Assembly: GCA_019424865.1 (NCBI GenBank)
Contig: JAHYYS010000010.1
Location: 1-44,212, forward strand
Source: a bacterium
GTDB taxonomy: Bacteria > Bacillota > Clostridia > Oscillospirales > Oscillospiraceae
DNA: 44,212 nt
Reading direction: 5' to 3'
Part shown: one piece after another, positions 1 to 8,051 of the stretch
Position numbering within the stretch: the stretch's first letter is position 1
Layout of the letters: each line of letters begins with the position of its first letter
The notes under the pieces: generated by a model
The model's input: only the letters and a program-made list of their open reading frames with translations
Databases searched by the model: none
Told to the model about the DNA's origin: nothing
Translations under genes and position numbers: made by a program

Positions 1-277
1 CGGCGGCGTGTACGTCGGAAAGGACACCTCTCACGAAAGACAGTCCGACTTTTTCCCGGGCTCCCGCAAAAACCACGGTTTCCCTTGGGCCCCCAGGGAA
101 ACCGTGGTTTTTGTGGGAGAGGAGGAGCAGCGGAGGGAACGAGTATCCGGGTTTACACGGATACAAGCGATCCGCAGCTTGTGACGACGACATCGAGGAC
201 TGTCTTTCGTGCTGCCTTTCTCGAAAAAGCGGCTTGTCAATTTCTATCAATTGACAAGCCGCTTTTGCGACAGACTC
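1..277 (+). repeat. Interspersed structured element, copy A (long subtype, left end missing)
   Basis: This is the right-hand part of a long-subtype element and continues beyond the window start. Positions 1-146 match the right end of the window (44067-44212) at high but not perfect identity. Visible structure: a 15-bp inverted repeat (32-46 with 197-211) encloses an internal module. That module has a 23-bp hairpin (63-85 with 95-117, one G-T pair) and a 7-bp hairpin (143-149 with 158-164). A long hairpin follows at 221-242/249-270 (22 bp, one mismatch). The end, CGACAGACTC at 268-277, matches CGACAGTCTC in copy C. No credible coding region is present. It lies downstream of polC, whose transcript runs into it. 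Confidence 0.85.
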
Positions 278-278
278 T

Positions 279-352
279 GGCAGGTCGCCGAAGGCGCCCG
301 CCTTCTTCAGCATATCGATATGGGTCTTGGATACCTTCGGGCAGGCGGCGGA
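279..352 (-). pseudogene. Displaced 74-bp copy of the polC 3' end
   Basis: Positions 279-352 are identical, base for base, to 550-623 inside the real polC gene, at a fixed offset of 271 bp. The copy encodes the stretch leading to GAFGDLP of the PolC C-terminus but then runs into the end of repeat copy A instead of the terminal QLDLFAMFG. It begins one base after the element end. It could be a recombination or transposition scar of copy A, or an assembly artefact, because the window starts inside a repeat. Confidence 0.85.
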
Positions 353-356
353 TATT

Positions 357-387
357 CCCATGGGACGTCCGGTGGGCGTCCCATGGG
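357..387. other. Perfect 11-bp stem hairpin downstream of polC
   Basis: CCCATGGGACG at 357-367 pairs with its exact complement at 377-387 across a 9-base loop. It lies about 120 bp past the polC stop codon. No T-run follows on either strand, so it is not a convincing intrinsic terminator. Further short hairpins lie between it and polC: GGGCGAA/TTCGCCC at 409-427 and GCCCCGC/GCGGGGC at 478-494. Confidence 0.6.
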
Positions 388-509
388 GACCCTTTGTTTG
401 AAATCCTCGGGCGAACTGAATTCGCCCTGCGGAAATTCTCCGGGCCTGCGGCCCTCTGAATTTACGGCCTGCCGGCCGCCCCGCCGTGCGGGGCCCCGGT
501 CTCCGCCGC

Positions 510-3500
510 CTAGCCGAACATGGCAAACAGATCCAGCTGGCTGGTCTCCGGCAGGTCGCCGAAGGCGCCCGCCTTCTTCAGCATATCGATATGGGTCTTG
601 GATACCTTCGGGCAGGCGGCGGAGACCTCCTCAATGGAGATAAACCGCTTTCCCTTGCGCTGCTCCGCCAGGGAGATCGCTGCCGTCTCCCCCAGTCCCG
701 CCACCGACACAAAGGGGGGAATCAGGGCGTTGTGCTCCTCGTCCATCTTGAACATCAGCGCCTCGGACTCATAGATGTCCATCCGCCGGAAGGTGAAGCC
801 CCGCAGGTAGAACTCATAGCACACCTCCAGGGTGGTGAGCATGTCCTGCTCCACGGCGGAGGCCTCCTTGTCCTTGGCAATGATCTCCCGCATTTTCCGC
901 TGGCACTCGTCCATGCCCCGGCACATGTACTGCTCGTCAAAGGCCTTGGCCCGGATGGAGAAATAGGCGGCGTAAAAAGCCAGAGGCCGGTGAACCTTGA
1001 ACCAGGCGATACGGAAGGCCATCATCACGTAAGCCACCGCGTGGGCCTTGGGGAACAGGTAGGCGATCTTCTTGCAGGAACCGATGTACCAGTCTGGTAC
1101 GCCGGCGGCCTTCATCTCCTCCTCCGCCCCGTCCGGAAGGCCGCGGCCCTTTCGCACGGACTCCATAATTTTAAAGGAGCGCTTGGGGGGCATCCCCTTG
1201 GAGATCAGAAACAGCATAATGTCGTCGCGGCAGCCGATGGCCTGGCTGACCGGGACGCCCTGCTGCAAAATCAGGTCCCGGGCGTTTCCCAGCCACACGT
1301 CGGTGCCGTGGGAGAAGCCGGACAGCCGCACCAGAATATCAAACTGGCTGGGCTGGGTCTCCTCCAGCATGCCCCGGACGAAGGAGGTACCGAACTCCGG
1401 AATGGCGGTGCCCCCGGTGGGCCCCAGAATCTTGTCGTTTTCATAGCCCAGCACCTTGGAGGACTGGAAAATGGACATGGTGTCCTTGTCGTCCAGGGGG
1501 ATGTCCGTGCGGGCGTTCACCCCGGTCAGGTCCTCCAGCATGCGGATCATGGTGGGATCATCGTGTCCCAGCATGTCCAGCTTCAGGAGGTTCGACTCCA
1601 TGGAGTGATATTCAAAGTGGGTGGTGATGATGTCGCTGTTGGGGTCGTCGGCGGGGTGCTGGACGGGACAGAAGTCATAGATCTCCTTGTCCTGGGGGAT
1701 AACCACCATGCCGCCGGGGTGCTGCCCCGTGGTGCGCTTGACGCCGGTGCAGCCGATGGCCAGCCGGTTCTCCTCCGCCTTGGAGACTGTTCTCCCCTTC
1801 TCCTCCAGGTATTTCTTCACATAGCCGAAGGCGGTCTTTTCCGCCACCGTGCCGATGGTGCCCGCACGGAACACGTGGGTCTGTCCGAAAAGCTCGAAGG
1901 TATAGCGGTGGGCGTTGGCCTGGTACTCGCCGGAGAAGTTCAGGTCGATATCGGGCACCTTGTCGCCTCCAAAGCCCAGGAAGGTCTCGAAGGGGATGTT
2001 GAAGCCGTCCTTCACATACTTGGTGCCGCACACCGGGCAACAGGCGTCGGGCATGTCCGCCCCGCAGCCATAGGGGTGCTCCGGATCCTGGGCGTAATCA
2101 AAGTCGGTGTGCTTGCACTTGGGGCAGCGGTAGTGGGCGGGCAGGGAGTTCACCTCGGTAATCCCCGACATGAAGGCCACCAGAGAGGAGCCCACCGAGC
2201 CTCGGGAGCCCACCAGGTAGCCGTGCTCCAGGGAGTTCTGCACCAATTTCTGGGCGGACATGTAGATCACGTCGTACTTACAGCGGATGATGTCGCCCAG
2301 CTCCACCTCGATGCGGTCGGTGACAATTTTCGGGGGATTTTCTCCATAGAGCTCGTGGGCCTTGCCCCAGACTAACCGCTTCAGCTCCCCGTCGGAGTCC
2401 TCCAGCTTTGGGGCGAACAGCCCCTGGGGCAGCGGCTCGATGGGGTCGCACCAGTCGGCGATGAGGTTGGTGTTTTTGACCACCACCTCATGGGCCTTCT
2501 CCTTCCCCAGGTAGGAGAACTCCTGAAGCATCTCGTCGGTGGTCTTGAAGTAGATGGGCAGGGCCTCGTCCGCGTCCTCAAAGCCCTTGGAGGCGAGCAG
2601 GATGTGGCGGTAGATCTCGTCCTCCGGGTCCAGGAAGTGGACGTCCCCGGTGGCGCACACCGGCTTGCCCAGCTCCTCCCCCAGCTTGACAATGGTGCGG
2701 TTGAAGTCCCGCAGCTCCTCCTCGCTGCGGACCATGCCCTTGCGCAGCATAAACATGTTGTTGCAGATGGGCTGAATCTCCAGATAGTCATACCAGGAGG
2801 CAATGCGCTTGAGCTCCTCCCAGTCCTTTCCGTCCACCACCGCCCGGAACAGCTCCCCCGCCTCGCAGGCCGAGCCGATAATCAGGCCCTCCCGGTTCTC
2901 GTTGATCAGGGACTTGGGCATGGTGGGCACCCGCTTAAAGTGCTCCAGGTGGGACAGGGAGATGAGCTTATACAGGTTGCGCAGCCCCGTCTGGTTCTTG
3001 GCCAGAATAATCAGGTGCTTGGGCTGGCGCTTGGCCTTGCCCCCCCGGCGCAGCTTTGGCATATAGGGATTGATCTCCTTCAGGTTATGAAGGCCCAGCT
3101 CCTCCAGCATCCGGAAGAGGGGGGGCAGCATATAGGCCACCGTGGCCGCGTCGTCGCTGGCCCGGTGGTGGTTGAAGGCAGGCAGGTGGAGGTGCTCGGC
3201 CACAATGTCCAGCTTGTATTTGCCCAGGTCGGGCAGCAGATTCTGGGCCAGAATCAGGCTGTCGATGGACGCGTTATGAAAGGGGATCCCGTATTTCCGG
3301 CAGCCGGCGGAGATAAAGCCCATGTCGAATTCCGCATTGTGGGCGGCCAGGGGCCGGTCCCCGGCGAAGGCCAGAAAGGCCCGCAGGGCCTCCTCCTGGG
3401 AGGGGGCCCCCTCCAGCATCTCGTCGGTGATGCCGGTGAGGCGGATAATCTCCGGGGAGAGGATGCGCCCCGGGGCGACAAAGGTGTTGAACCGGTCGGT

Positions 3501-4655
3501 GATCTCCCCGTTTTTCAGCACCACAGCGCCGATCTCGATGATGACCTCGTACTTTTTATTCAGGCCGGTGGTCTCAATATCAAAGCAGACGATCTCCCCG
3601 TCAAAGGGCTGGTCCACCGCCCCGTGGACCACCACCCGGTCATCCACGTCGTTGAGGAAGTAGGCCTCCACCCCGTAGAGCAGCTTGATCTTTTTGGCCG
3701 AGTGCCAAGCATCGGGGAAAGCCTGGGCCACCCCGTGGTCGGTGATGGCGATGGCCGGGTGGCCCCAGGCCTCCGCCCGTTTGATCACGTTCCTGTCCGG
3801 GCCCAGCTTGGGCCCCACCGCCGTCAGGGCGTCCATGGAGGACATGGTGGTGTGGAGATGGAGCTCCACCCGCTTCTCCGGGGCGGTGTCCTGCTTCATG
3901 GGCTTGTCCGCCGCCATGACGGCCACCGGCTCCAGCACCATGTCGCCATAAAACCGGTCCATGTTCAGCCGGCCCTGCACCTTCAGGTGCAGCCCCTTTC
4001 GGACGGCATCCACCAGGGGCTTGCCCTCGTCCCCGGGGAAGAATTTATTCACCCGGATGGAGCCGGTGTAGTCCGTTATGTCGAAGGCCACCACCCAGGC
4101 CCCCCGCTTTTTCAGCTCCCGGTTGTCCACGGCGAACACGTCGCCCTCGACAACCACCATCCCCATGTCCAGCTCCAGCTCCCCAATGGGGGTGGGCGCC
4201 TTGGAGATGGACTTGCCGAAGATGGAGCGGCCTGCCGGCTTCTTGTCCCCCTTTGGCTTGACGGGGTGTGCCGCCTGCTTCATCGCGGCCTTTCGAATGG
4301 CCTCCGCCCGGGCAAAGGCGTCCTGGGGCTCCCGGGCCGGGGCTGCGGCAGGCTGGGCCTGCTCTGCCGGGGCGGCTTTCGCCGTCTCCGCAGGCGCGGG
4401 GGCCGGGGCCGGGCTGCTGTCCGGCGCCGGTTCAATCCTGACCGCGTTCAGGCCGTAGGCCCGGCACACCGCCTCCTCCGCCTCCCGGATCAGGTTGGGC
4501 CCCGCCCCGGCGGCCCCTTCCGCCTGGATGCGGGCGCTGCGGCTGGCCTTGTCGATGGCCGCGGTCACGATTACCCAGCCCTCCACCGCCTGGGCCAGTT
4601 CGCTCCAGCGGCGCAGGGCGGAGAACATCTGTAAAAATGGGATCTTCTGGGACAT
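510..4655 (-). CDS. polC: DNA polymerase III PolC, Gram-positive replicative polymerase (alpha subunit)
   Basis: This is the leading-strand replicase of low-GC Gram-positives, combining polymerase and proofreading exonuclease. Domain order in 1381 residues: a poorly conserved N-terminal region with an Ala/Pro-rich linker (about 76-110), an OB fold (about 160-245), and a PHP domain beginning with ELHLHTTMSSMDALT (264 onward). The DnaQ-like exonuclease (about 353-515; CFDIETTG, AHNAEFD, HHRASDD) is inserted in the PHP domain. A Cys cluster (844-876) and the catalytic PDIDLNFSG (Asp902, Asp904) follow. The C-terminus QLDLFAMFG resembles the beta-clamp-binding tail. The ATG at 4655 was chosen because AAGGAG lies 8-9 bases upstream; the open frame continues to 4976 without homologous sequence. 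It closes the pyrH-polC cluster, but a 324-bp gap separates it from the gene before, so it may have its own promoter. Confidence 0.97.
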   Translation of the reverse strand: MSQKIPFLQMFSALRRWSELAQAVEGWVIVTAAIDKASRSARIQAEGAAGAGPNLIREAEEAVCRAYGLNAVRIEPAPDSSPAPAPAPAETAKAAPAEQAQPAAAPAREPQDAFARAEAIRKAAMKQAAHPVKPKGDKKPAGRSIFGKSISKAPTPIGELELDMGMVVVEGDVFAVDNRELKKRGAWVVAFDITDYTGSIRVNKFFPGDEGKPLVDAVRKGLHLKVQGRLNMDRFYGDMVLEPVAVMAADKPMKQDTAPEKRVELHLHTTMSSMDALTAVGPKLGPDRNVIKRAEAWGHPAIAITDHGVAQAFPDAWHSAKKIKLLYGVEAYFLNDVDDRVVVHGAVDQPFDGEIVCFDIETTGLNKKYEVIIEIGAVVLKNGEITDRFNTFVAPGRILSPEIIRLTGITDEMLEGAPSQEEALRAFLAFAGDRPLAAHNAEFDMGFISAGCRKYGIPFHNASIDSLILAQNLLPDLGKYKLDIVAEHLHLPAFNHHRASDDAATVAYMLPPLFRMLEELGLHNLKEINPYMPKLRRGGKAKRQPKHLIILAKNQTGLRNLYKLISLSHLEHFKRVPTMPKSLINENREGLIIGSACEAGELFRAVVDGKDWEELKRIASWYDYLEIQPICNNMFMLRKGMVRSEEELRDFNRTIVKLGEELGKPVCATGDVHFLDPEDEIYRHILLASKGFEDADEALPIYFKTTDEMLQEFSYLGKEKAHEVVVKNTNLIADWCDPIEPLPQGLFAPKLEDSDGELKRLVWGKAHELYGENPPKIVTDRIEVELGDIIRCKYDVIYMSAQKLVQNSLEHGYLVGSRGSVGSSLVAFMSGITEVNSLPAHYRCPKCKHTDFDYAQDPEHPYGCGADMPDACCPVCGTKYVKDGFNIPFETFLGFGGDKVPDIDLNFSGEYQANAHRYTFELFGQTHVFRAGTIGTVAEKTAFGYVKKYLEEKGRTVSKAEENRLAIGCTGVKRTTGQHPGGMVVIPQDKEIYDFCPVQHPADDPNSDIITTHFEYHSMESNLLKLDMLGHDDPTMIRMLEDLTGVNARTDIPLDDKDTMSIFQSSKVLGYENDKILGPTGGTAIPEFGTSFVRGMLEETQPSQFDILVRLSGFSHGTDVWLGNARDLILQQGVPVSQAIGCRDDIMLFLISKGMPPKRSFKIMESVRKGRGLPDGAEEEMKAAGVPDWYIGSCKKIAYLFPKAHAVAYVMMAFRIAWFKVHRPLAFYAAYFSIRAKAFDEQYMCRGMDECQRKMREIIAKDKEASAVEQDMLTTLEVCYEFYLRGFTFRRMDIYESEALMFKMDEEHNALIPPFVSVAGLGETAAISLAEQRKGKRFISIEEVSAACPKVSKTHIDMLKKAGAFGDLPETSQLDLFAMFG

Positions 4656-4774
4656 GGAATAATGCTCCTTTTGAAAACAAGACATGGTTTCGGTGGTGTT
4701 GGCGGCAGAGGGACTGCCTGCCGTCCACTGTCTGCGGTGTATGTTCGGGAACTTAGGCGCAGGTGGTAAACGGC

Positions 4775-4930
4775 GGGCGCACAATGTGCGCCCCTGCGAA
4801 AGCCGGGACACCGAGCCGACGGAGGAAACGTCCCCCAACCACCGTTTCCGGACATTCCTTGGCAGGCCGGTCTGGGACCGGCCCCTACGAAGGGGATACA
4901 ACCGGAAAGGCGGGCGGATGATATCCGCCC
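4775..4930. repeat. Three consecutive short palindromes sharing a CCCCTRYGA right end
   Basis: Three perfect hairpins sit in the 324-bp gap upstream of polC. Their arms are GGGCGCACA/TGTGCGCCC (4775-4793), GGCCGGTC/GACCGGCC (4865-4883) and GGGCGGAT/ATCCGCCC (4912-4930). Each is directly followed by CCTGCGA, CCTACGA or CCTATGA. The stems differ but layout and right-hand motif are shared, so they look like a small REP-like family rather than one regulatory site. Nothing else recognisable is in this gap apart from the polC ribosome-binding site. Confidence 0.65.
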
Positions 4931-4979
4931 CTATGAGGGGCCTCCCAGGCTGGCGGCGGGGAGGCCGAACAGGCACAGA

Positions 4980-5414
4980 TCAAAACCAGACCGGAGACTC
5001 CTCCCGGAAGCGGGGCGGGTCCCCGTCCCGGTAGGGGTCATAGTTGCGGGTGTTGCAGCCAAATTCCCGGAGGAAGGCGATGCGGCCCGCCTCGTCCCAT
5101 TGAACCAGGGAGAGGCCGTCAAACTCCTCCACACGCCCGTCATTCATCTCGTTGCGGAAGGACCACTCCACGATGGTCTGATCCCCCTTGTGGAAAAACT
5201 GACGGATGTCCCAGCGGACCACCCGGCCCCGGGTGTTCCACTCCTGAAACCAGTGGGCCACCTTATCCCGCCCCACATACCGCGGGCCCCAGCTCTCCAC
5301 ATAGACGCAGTCGGGGGCAAAAATTTCTTCCATTCCCAGGTCCCGGGCCTGAAGCCACATGTCAAACCACAGGCGGATGCGCTGTTCTCTTTGCTGTTCC
5401 ATCAGTTCCATCAT
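4980..5414 (-). CDS. NTF2-like / SnoaL-like domain protein
   Basis: This 144-residue protein resembles the NTF2-like superfamily, a cone-shaped fold used by small-ligand binders, isomerases and stress proteins. The pattern fits SnoaL-like members: an N-terminal helix (LWFDMWLQARDLGMEEIFAP), then DCVYVESWGPRYVGRDKVAHWF, then alternating strands ending in GRIAFLREFGCNTRNYDPY. No signal peptide or membrane segment is seen. The ATG at 5414 follows AAGGAG with 8-base spacing, and ATGA couples it to the stop codon of the upstream gene, so the two are co-translated. Its substrate cannot be read from the sequence. Its position between ispG and polC is not typical of this cluster. Confidence 0.75.
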   Translation of the reverse strand: MMELMEQQREQRIRLWFDMWLQARDLGMEEIFAPDCVYVESWGPRYVGRDKVAHWFQEWNTRGRVVRWDIRQFFHKGDQTIVEWSFRNEMNDGRVEEFDGLSLVQWDEAGRIAFLREFGCNTRNYDPYRDGDPPRFREESPVWF

Positions 5415-5896
5415 TCCGGCTGCTCCTTTGTCACCTCTGCCCGGGGCTCGTGGGCGCAAAAGCAGTCAATCAGGTCCCGGTCCAGACTTACCAGCTCCGT
5501 CAGGCTGGAGTCCGCGGCAAAAATCATAAATGCGGCGCCCGTCCGTTCAAACTGCCCGCGCACCCCCCAGCTCTCCTCGTCGGGCGGGCCCGGCGGACAC
5601 AGGGCGCGCACCCGCCGCAATCTCTCCGCCCGGCAGCCGCCCCCGGGAAAAGCCAGAAGCGCGCCCCAGATCCACTGGAAGTCCTCTGTCTCCGCCATGT
5701 GGGTCAGCTCTGACCCGCTGAGCCAGCATGGGGTCTGATTGACGGCCTCAAATTCCTTATGTTCCCGGGGACAGGCCTCCACCCCCAGCAGCAGGAAGTC
5801 GAAGTTCAGCTGCCGCCCCTCCAGGGCGGCAAAAACCCGCTTCAGGAAGGTATGGGACCGCCCGTCCCCCGCCAGGCGGGCACTCCAGACTGCCAT
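5411..5896 (-). CDS. Protein of unknown function, 161 aa
   Basis: I do not recognise this protein. It is soluble, with no signal peptide or membrane segment, and has five Cys residues spread through the chain. Recognisable stretches are FDFLLLGVEACPREHKEFE and a C-terminal LVSLDRDLIDCFCAHEP. A strong ribosome-binding site (AAGGAGGG, 5 bases from the ATG at 5896) overlaps the end of ispG, whose stop is 10 bases upstream. It overlaps the following NTF2-like gene by ATGA. It is therefore a genuine operon member translated with its neighbour, and the two may act together. It could be a lineage-specific family. Confidence 0.75.
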   Translation of the reverse strand: MAVWSARLAGDGRSHTFLKRVFAALEGRQLNFDFLLLGVEACPREHKEFEAVNQTPCWLSGSELTHMAETEDFQWIWGALLAFPGGGCRAERLRRVRALCPPGPPDEESWGVRGQFERTGAAFMIFAADSSLTELVSLDRDLIDCFCAHEPRAEVTKEQPE

Positions 5897-5906
5897 ACGG
5901 CCCTCC

Positions 5907-6944
5907 TTACAGCGTGTCGATGAGGGCGAACAGCTCGTCCACCAGCTGGTCCTGGGGGACCTTTTTAACGATCTGTCCCTTTTTGAACAGCAGGCCCTCC
6001 CCCACGCCGCCGGCGATGCCGCAGTCGGCGGCGGAGGCCTCGCCGGGGCCGTTGACCACGCAGCCCATGACGGCCACCGTAATGGGCTTGTCCACGGTTT
6101 TCAGCCGCTTCTCCACCTGGTTGGCCAGGGCGATCAGGTCGATGCGGGTGCGGCCGCAGGTGGGACAGGACACCAGTTCGGCCCCCTCCCGCCGGATTCC
6201 GGCGGCCTTCAAAATGTCCCGGGCGGCGTACACCTCTTCCACCGGGTCGGCGGACAGGGACACCCGCATGGTGTCCCCGATGCCCAGGGCCAGCAGCCCC
6301 CCGATGCCCACCGCGGATTTCAGCGTCCCCATGCGGACTGTGCCCGCCTCGGTAACGCCGATATGTAAAGGATAATCACTTTCCTGACTCATCAGCTGAT
6401 AGGCTTTCATGGTGATAGGCACGCTGGAGGACTTCAGGGACACGCAGATGTCATCAAAGTCAAACTTGTTCAGCAGCCGGATATGGCCGAAGGCGGATTC
6501 CACCATGGCCTCCGGGCATACCCGGCCGTATTTGGCCAGGATGTTTTTCTCCAGAGAGCCCCCGTTCACTCCGATGCGGATGGGGACGCCCCTTTGGCGG
6601 CAGGCGTCGGCCACCGCCTTCACCCGGTCCTCTCCCCCGATGTTGCCGGGGTTGATGCGCACCTTGTCCGCCCCGGCGGCCACCGCCTCCAGGGCCAGCT
6701 TGTAGTCAAAGTGGATATCCACCACCAGCGGCAGGGGACACGCCTCCTTGATTTTCCCCACCGCCCGGGCGGCGGCCATATCGGGCACAGCCACCCGGAC
6801 AATGTCGCACCCGGCGGCGGCCAGGGCCCGAATCTGGGCCAGAGTGGCCTCCACGTCATCCGTGCGGGTGTTTGTCATAGATTGAATGGTGACCGGCGCG
6901 CCGCCGCCGATGGCGGTACCGCCCACCTGAATTTGTCTGGTCAC
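5907..6944 (-). CDS. ispG: 4-hydroxy-3-methylbut-2-en-1-yl diphosphate synthase (GcpE/IspG)
   Basis: This enzyme of the methylerythritol phosphate pathway converts MEcPP to HMBPP with a [4Fe-4S] cluster. In 345 residues it has a TIM-barrel N-terminal part (PVTIQSMTNT, VVDIHFDYKLALEA, KVRINPGNIGG). The cluster-binding region carries CPTC (Cys260, Cys263) and GCVVNGPGE (Cys295, with Glu302 as the likely fourth ligand). The start is a GTG at 6944 behind a GGGGGAG site, 15 bp after rseP ends. With dxr and uppS in the same operon it feeds isoprenoid and undecaprenyl-phosphate synthesis. In Bacillus proS occupies this position, so the placement next to polC is a lineage variation. Confidence 0.96.
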   Translation of the reverse strand: MTRQIQVGGTAIGGGAPVTIQSMTNTRTDDVEATLAQIRALAAAGCDIVRVAVPDMAAARAVGKIKEACPLPLVVDIHFDYKLALEAVAAGADKVRINPGNIGGEDRVKAVADACRQRGVPIRIGVNGGSLEKNILAKYGRVCPEAMVESAFGHIRLLNKFDFDDICVSLKSSSVPITMKAYQLMSQESDYPLHIGVTEAGTVRMGTLKSAVGIGGLLALGIGDTMRVSLSADPVEEVYAARDILKAAGIRREGAELVSCPTCGRTRIDLIALANQVEKRLKTVDKPITVAVMGCVVNGPGEASAADCGIAGGVGEGLLFKKGQIVKKVPQDQLVDELFALIDTL

Positions 6945-6959
6945 GGTCTTTCGCTCCCC

Positions 6960-8039
6960 CTAAAGTCCAAACAGTTTGCCCACATCGCTGAGGGTCACCA
7001 CCAGCATCAGCACCATCAGGGCCGCCAGACCCGCCAGGTGCACATACCCCTCGTACTTGGCATCAATCTTTTTGCGGAACAGGGCGTACAGCACCCCGTT
7101 GAGCAGCAGGAAGAACACCCGTCCCCCGTCCAGGGCGGGCAGCGGGAGCAGATTCATCACCGCCAGGTTGACCGCAATAAGGGCGGCCAGATAGGCCAGG
7201 TTCCAGACTGCGTCGGCTGCGGTAGGCGAACTGCTGCCCACGTCGGTCATCATATCTACAATGCCCACCGGCCCAGACAGATCCCGCAGGCCCACCGCCC
7301 CCTGAATCAGATCGCCCAAGGTACTCCACACAATCTTCACCATGTCCGCGGCGCCGTACCAGCCGTACAGCAGGCGCTCACCAAATCCAGCCTCATAACC
7401 CGCCAGCCCGATGGACAATCCCCGCAGGTTGGTGACGGTCCCGTCCTCCGCTGTCCGCTCCTGCCGGGGCATGGACACGTTCTCCAGGGTAATCCGCTCT
7501 TCTCCCCTCACAATGACCAAATCCACGGTGTCCCCTGCCTGGTCCAGGGCCTCCATCGCAACATCAATGCCATAAAGGCTGAAGGTACTCCGCCCATTTA
7601 CTGACAGGATCACATCCCCCACCCGCAGGCCGCAGTCCTCCAGGCCATAGCCCTCGGTAAAGCTGGCGACAGCCGGCATGGGCACCACAGCCAGCTGGAA
7701 CATAAGGACAGCCAGAATAACCAGCCCGGTGACAAAATTCATGGCCGCGCCGGCACAGAGAATAACGATTTTTTTCCAGCCTGCCGCCCGGCCGAAGGCC
7801 CGGGGGTTATCCGACTCCTCGTCCTCCCCCTCCATGGCGCAGTAGCCGCCGATGGGAAGGGCCCGCAGACTGTACAGGGTCTCCCCCTTCTCACGGCTCC
7901 ACAGGGCCGGGCCCATGCCCACGGAAAACTCGTTCACCTGCACGCCCAGCAGCTTGGCCGTGAGGAAATGGCCCAGCTCGTGGGTGGCAATGAGCAGGCC
8001 GAAAATCAAAATGGCAATCAGAATGTAGACAACGCCCAT
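6960..8039 (-). CDS. rseP: Site-2 intramembrane zinc metalloprotease RseP/RasP
   Basis: This membrane protease cleaves substrates such as anti-sigma factors and leftover signal peptides inside the bilayer. The active-site HELGH is at residues 20-24 in the first membrane helix. A PDZ domain lies in the middle (GLEDCGLRVGDVILSVNGRSTF). The second zinc-ligand motif PALDGG (Asp304) is in a C-terminal helix. Its 359 residues are normal for Gram-positive members, which carry one PDZ domain. GGAGG precedes the ATG at 8039. It lies 12 bp after dxr and 15 bp before ispG, within the conserved pyrH-polC operon. Confidence 0.96.
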   Translation of the reverse strand: MGVVYILIAILIFGLLIATHELGHFLTAKLLGVQVNEFSVGMGPALWSREKGETLYSLRALPIGGYCAMEGEDEESDNPRAFGRAAGWKKIVILCAGAAMNFVTGLVILAVLMFQLAVVPMPAVASFTEGYGLEDCGLRVGDVILSVNGRSTFSLYGIDVAMEALDQAGDTVDLVIVRGEERITLENVSMPRQERTAEDGTVTNLRGLSIGLAGYEAGFGERLLYGWYGAADMVKIVWSTLGDLIQGAVGLRDLSGPVGIVDMMTDVGSSSPTAADAVWNLAYLAALIAVNLAVMNLLPLPALDGGRVFFLLLNGVLYALFRKKIDAKYEGYVHLAGLAALMVLMLVVTLSDVGKLFGL

Positions 8040-8051
8040 AGAACCTCCAAA

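Noticed and set aside
486..2375. Long plus-strand open frame opposite polC (629 codons); similar ones at 2490-4634, 23910-26603, 26233-28431, 34705-36285, 39608-41587 and 41826-43802
   Set aside because: Each is antisense to a clear conserved gene. Their compositions are odd (rich in His, Gly, Gln, Arg), they have no recognisable domain and no ribosome-binding site. They arise from codon bias in GC-rich DNA.
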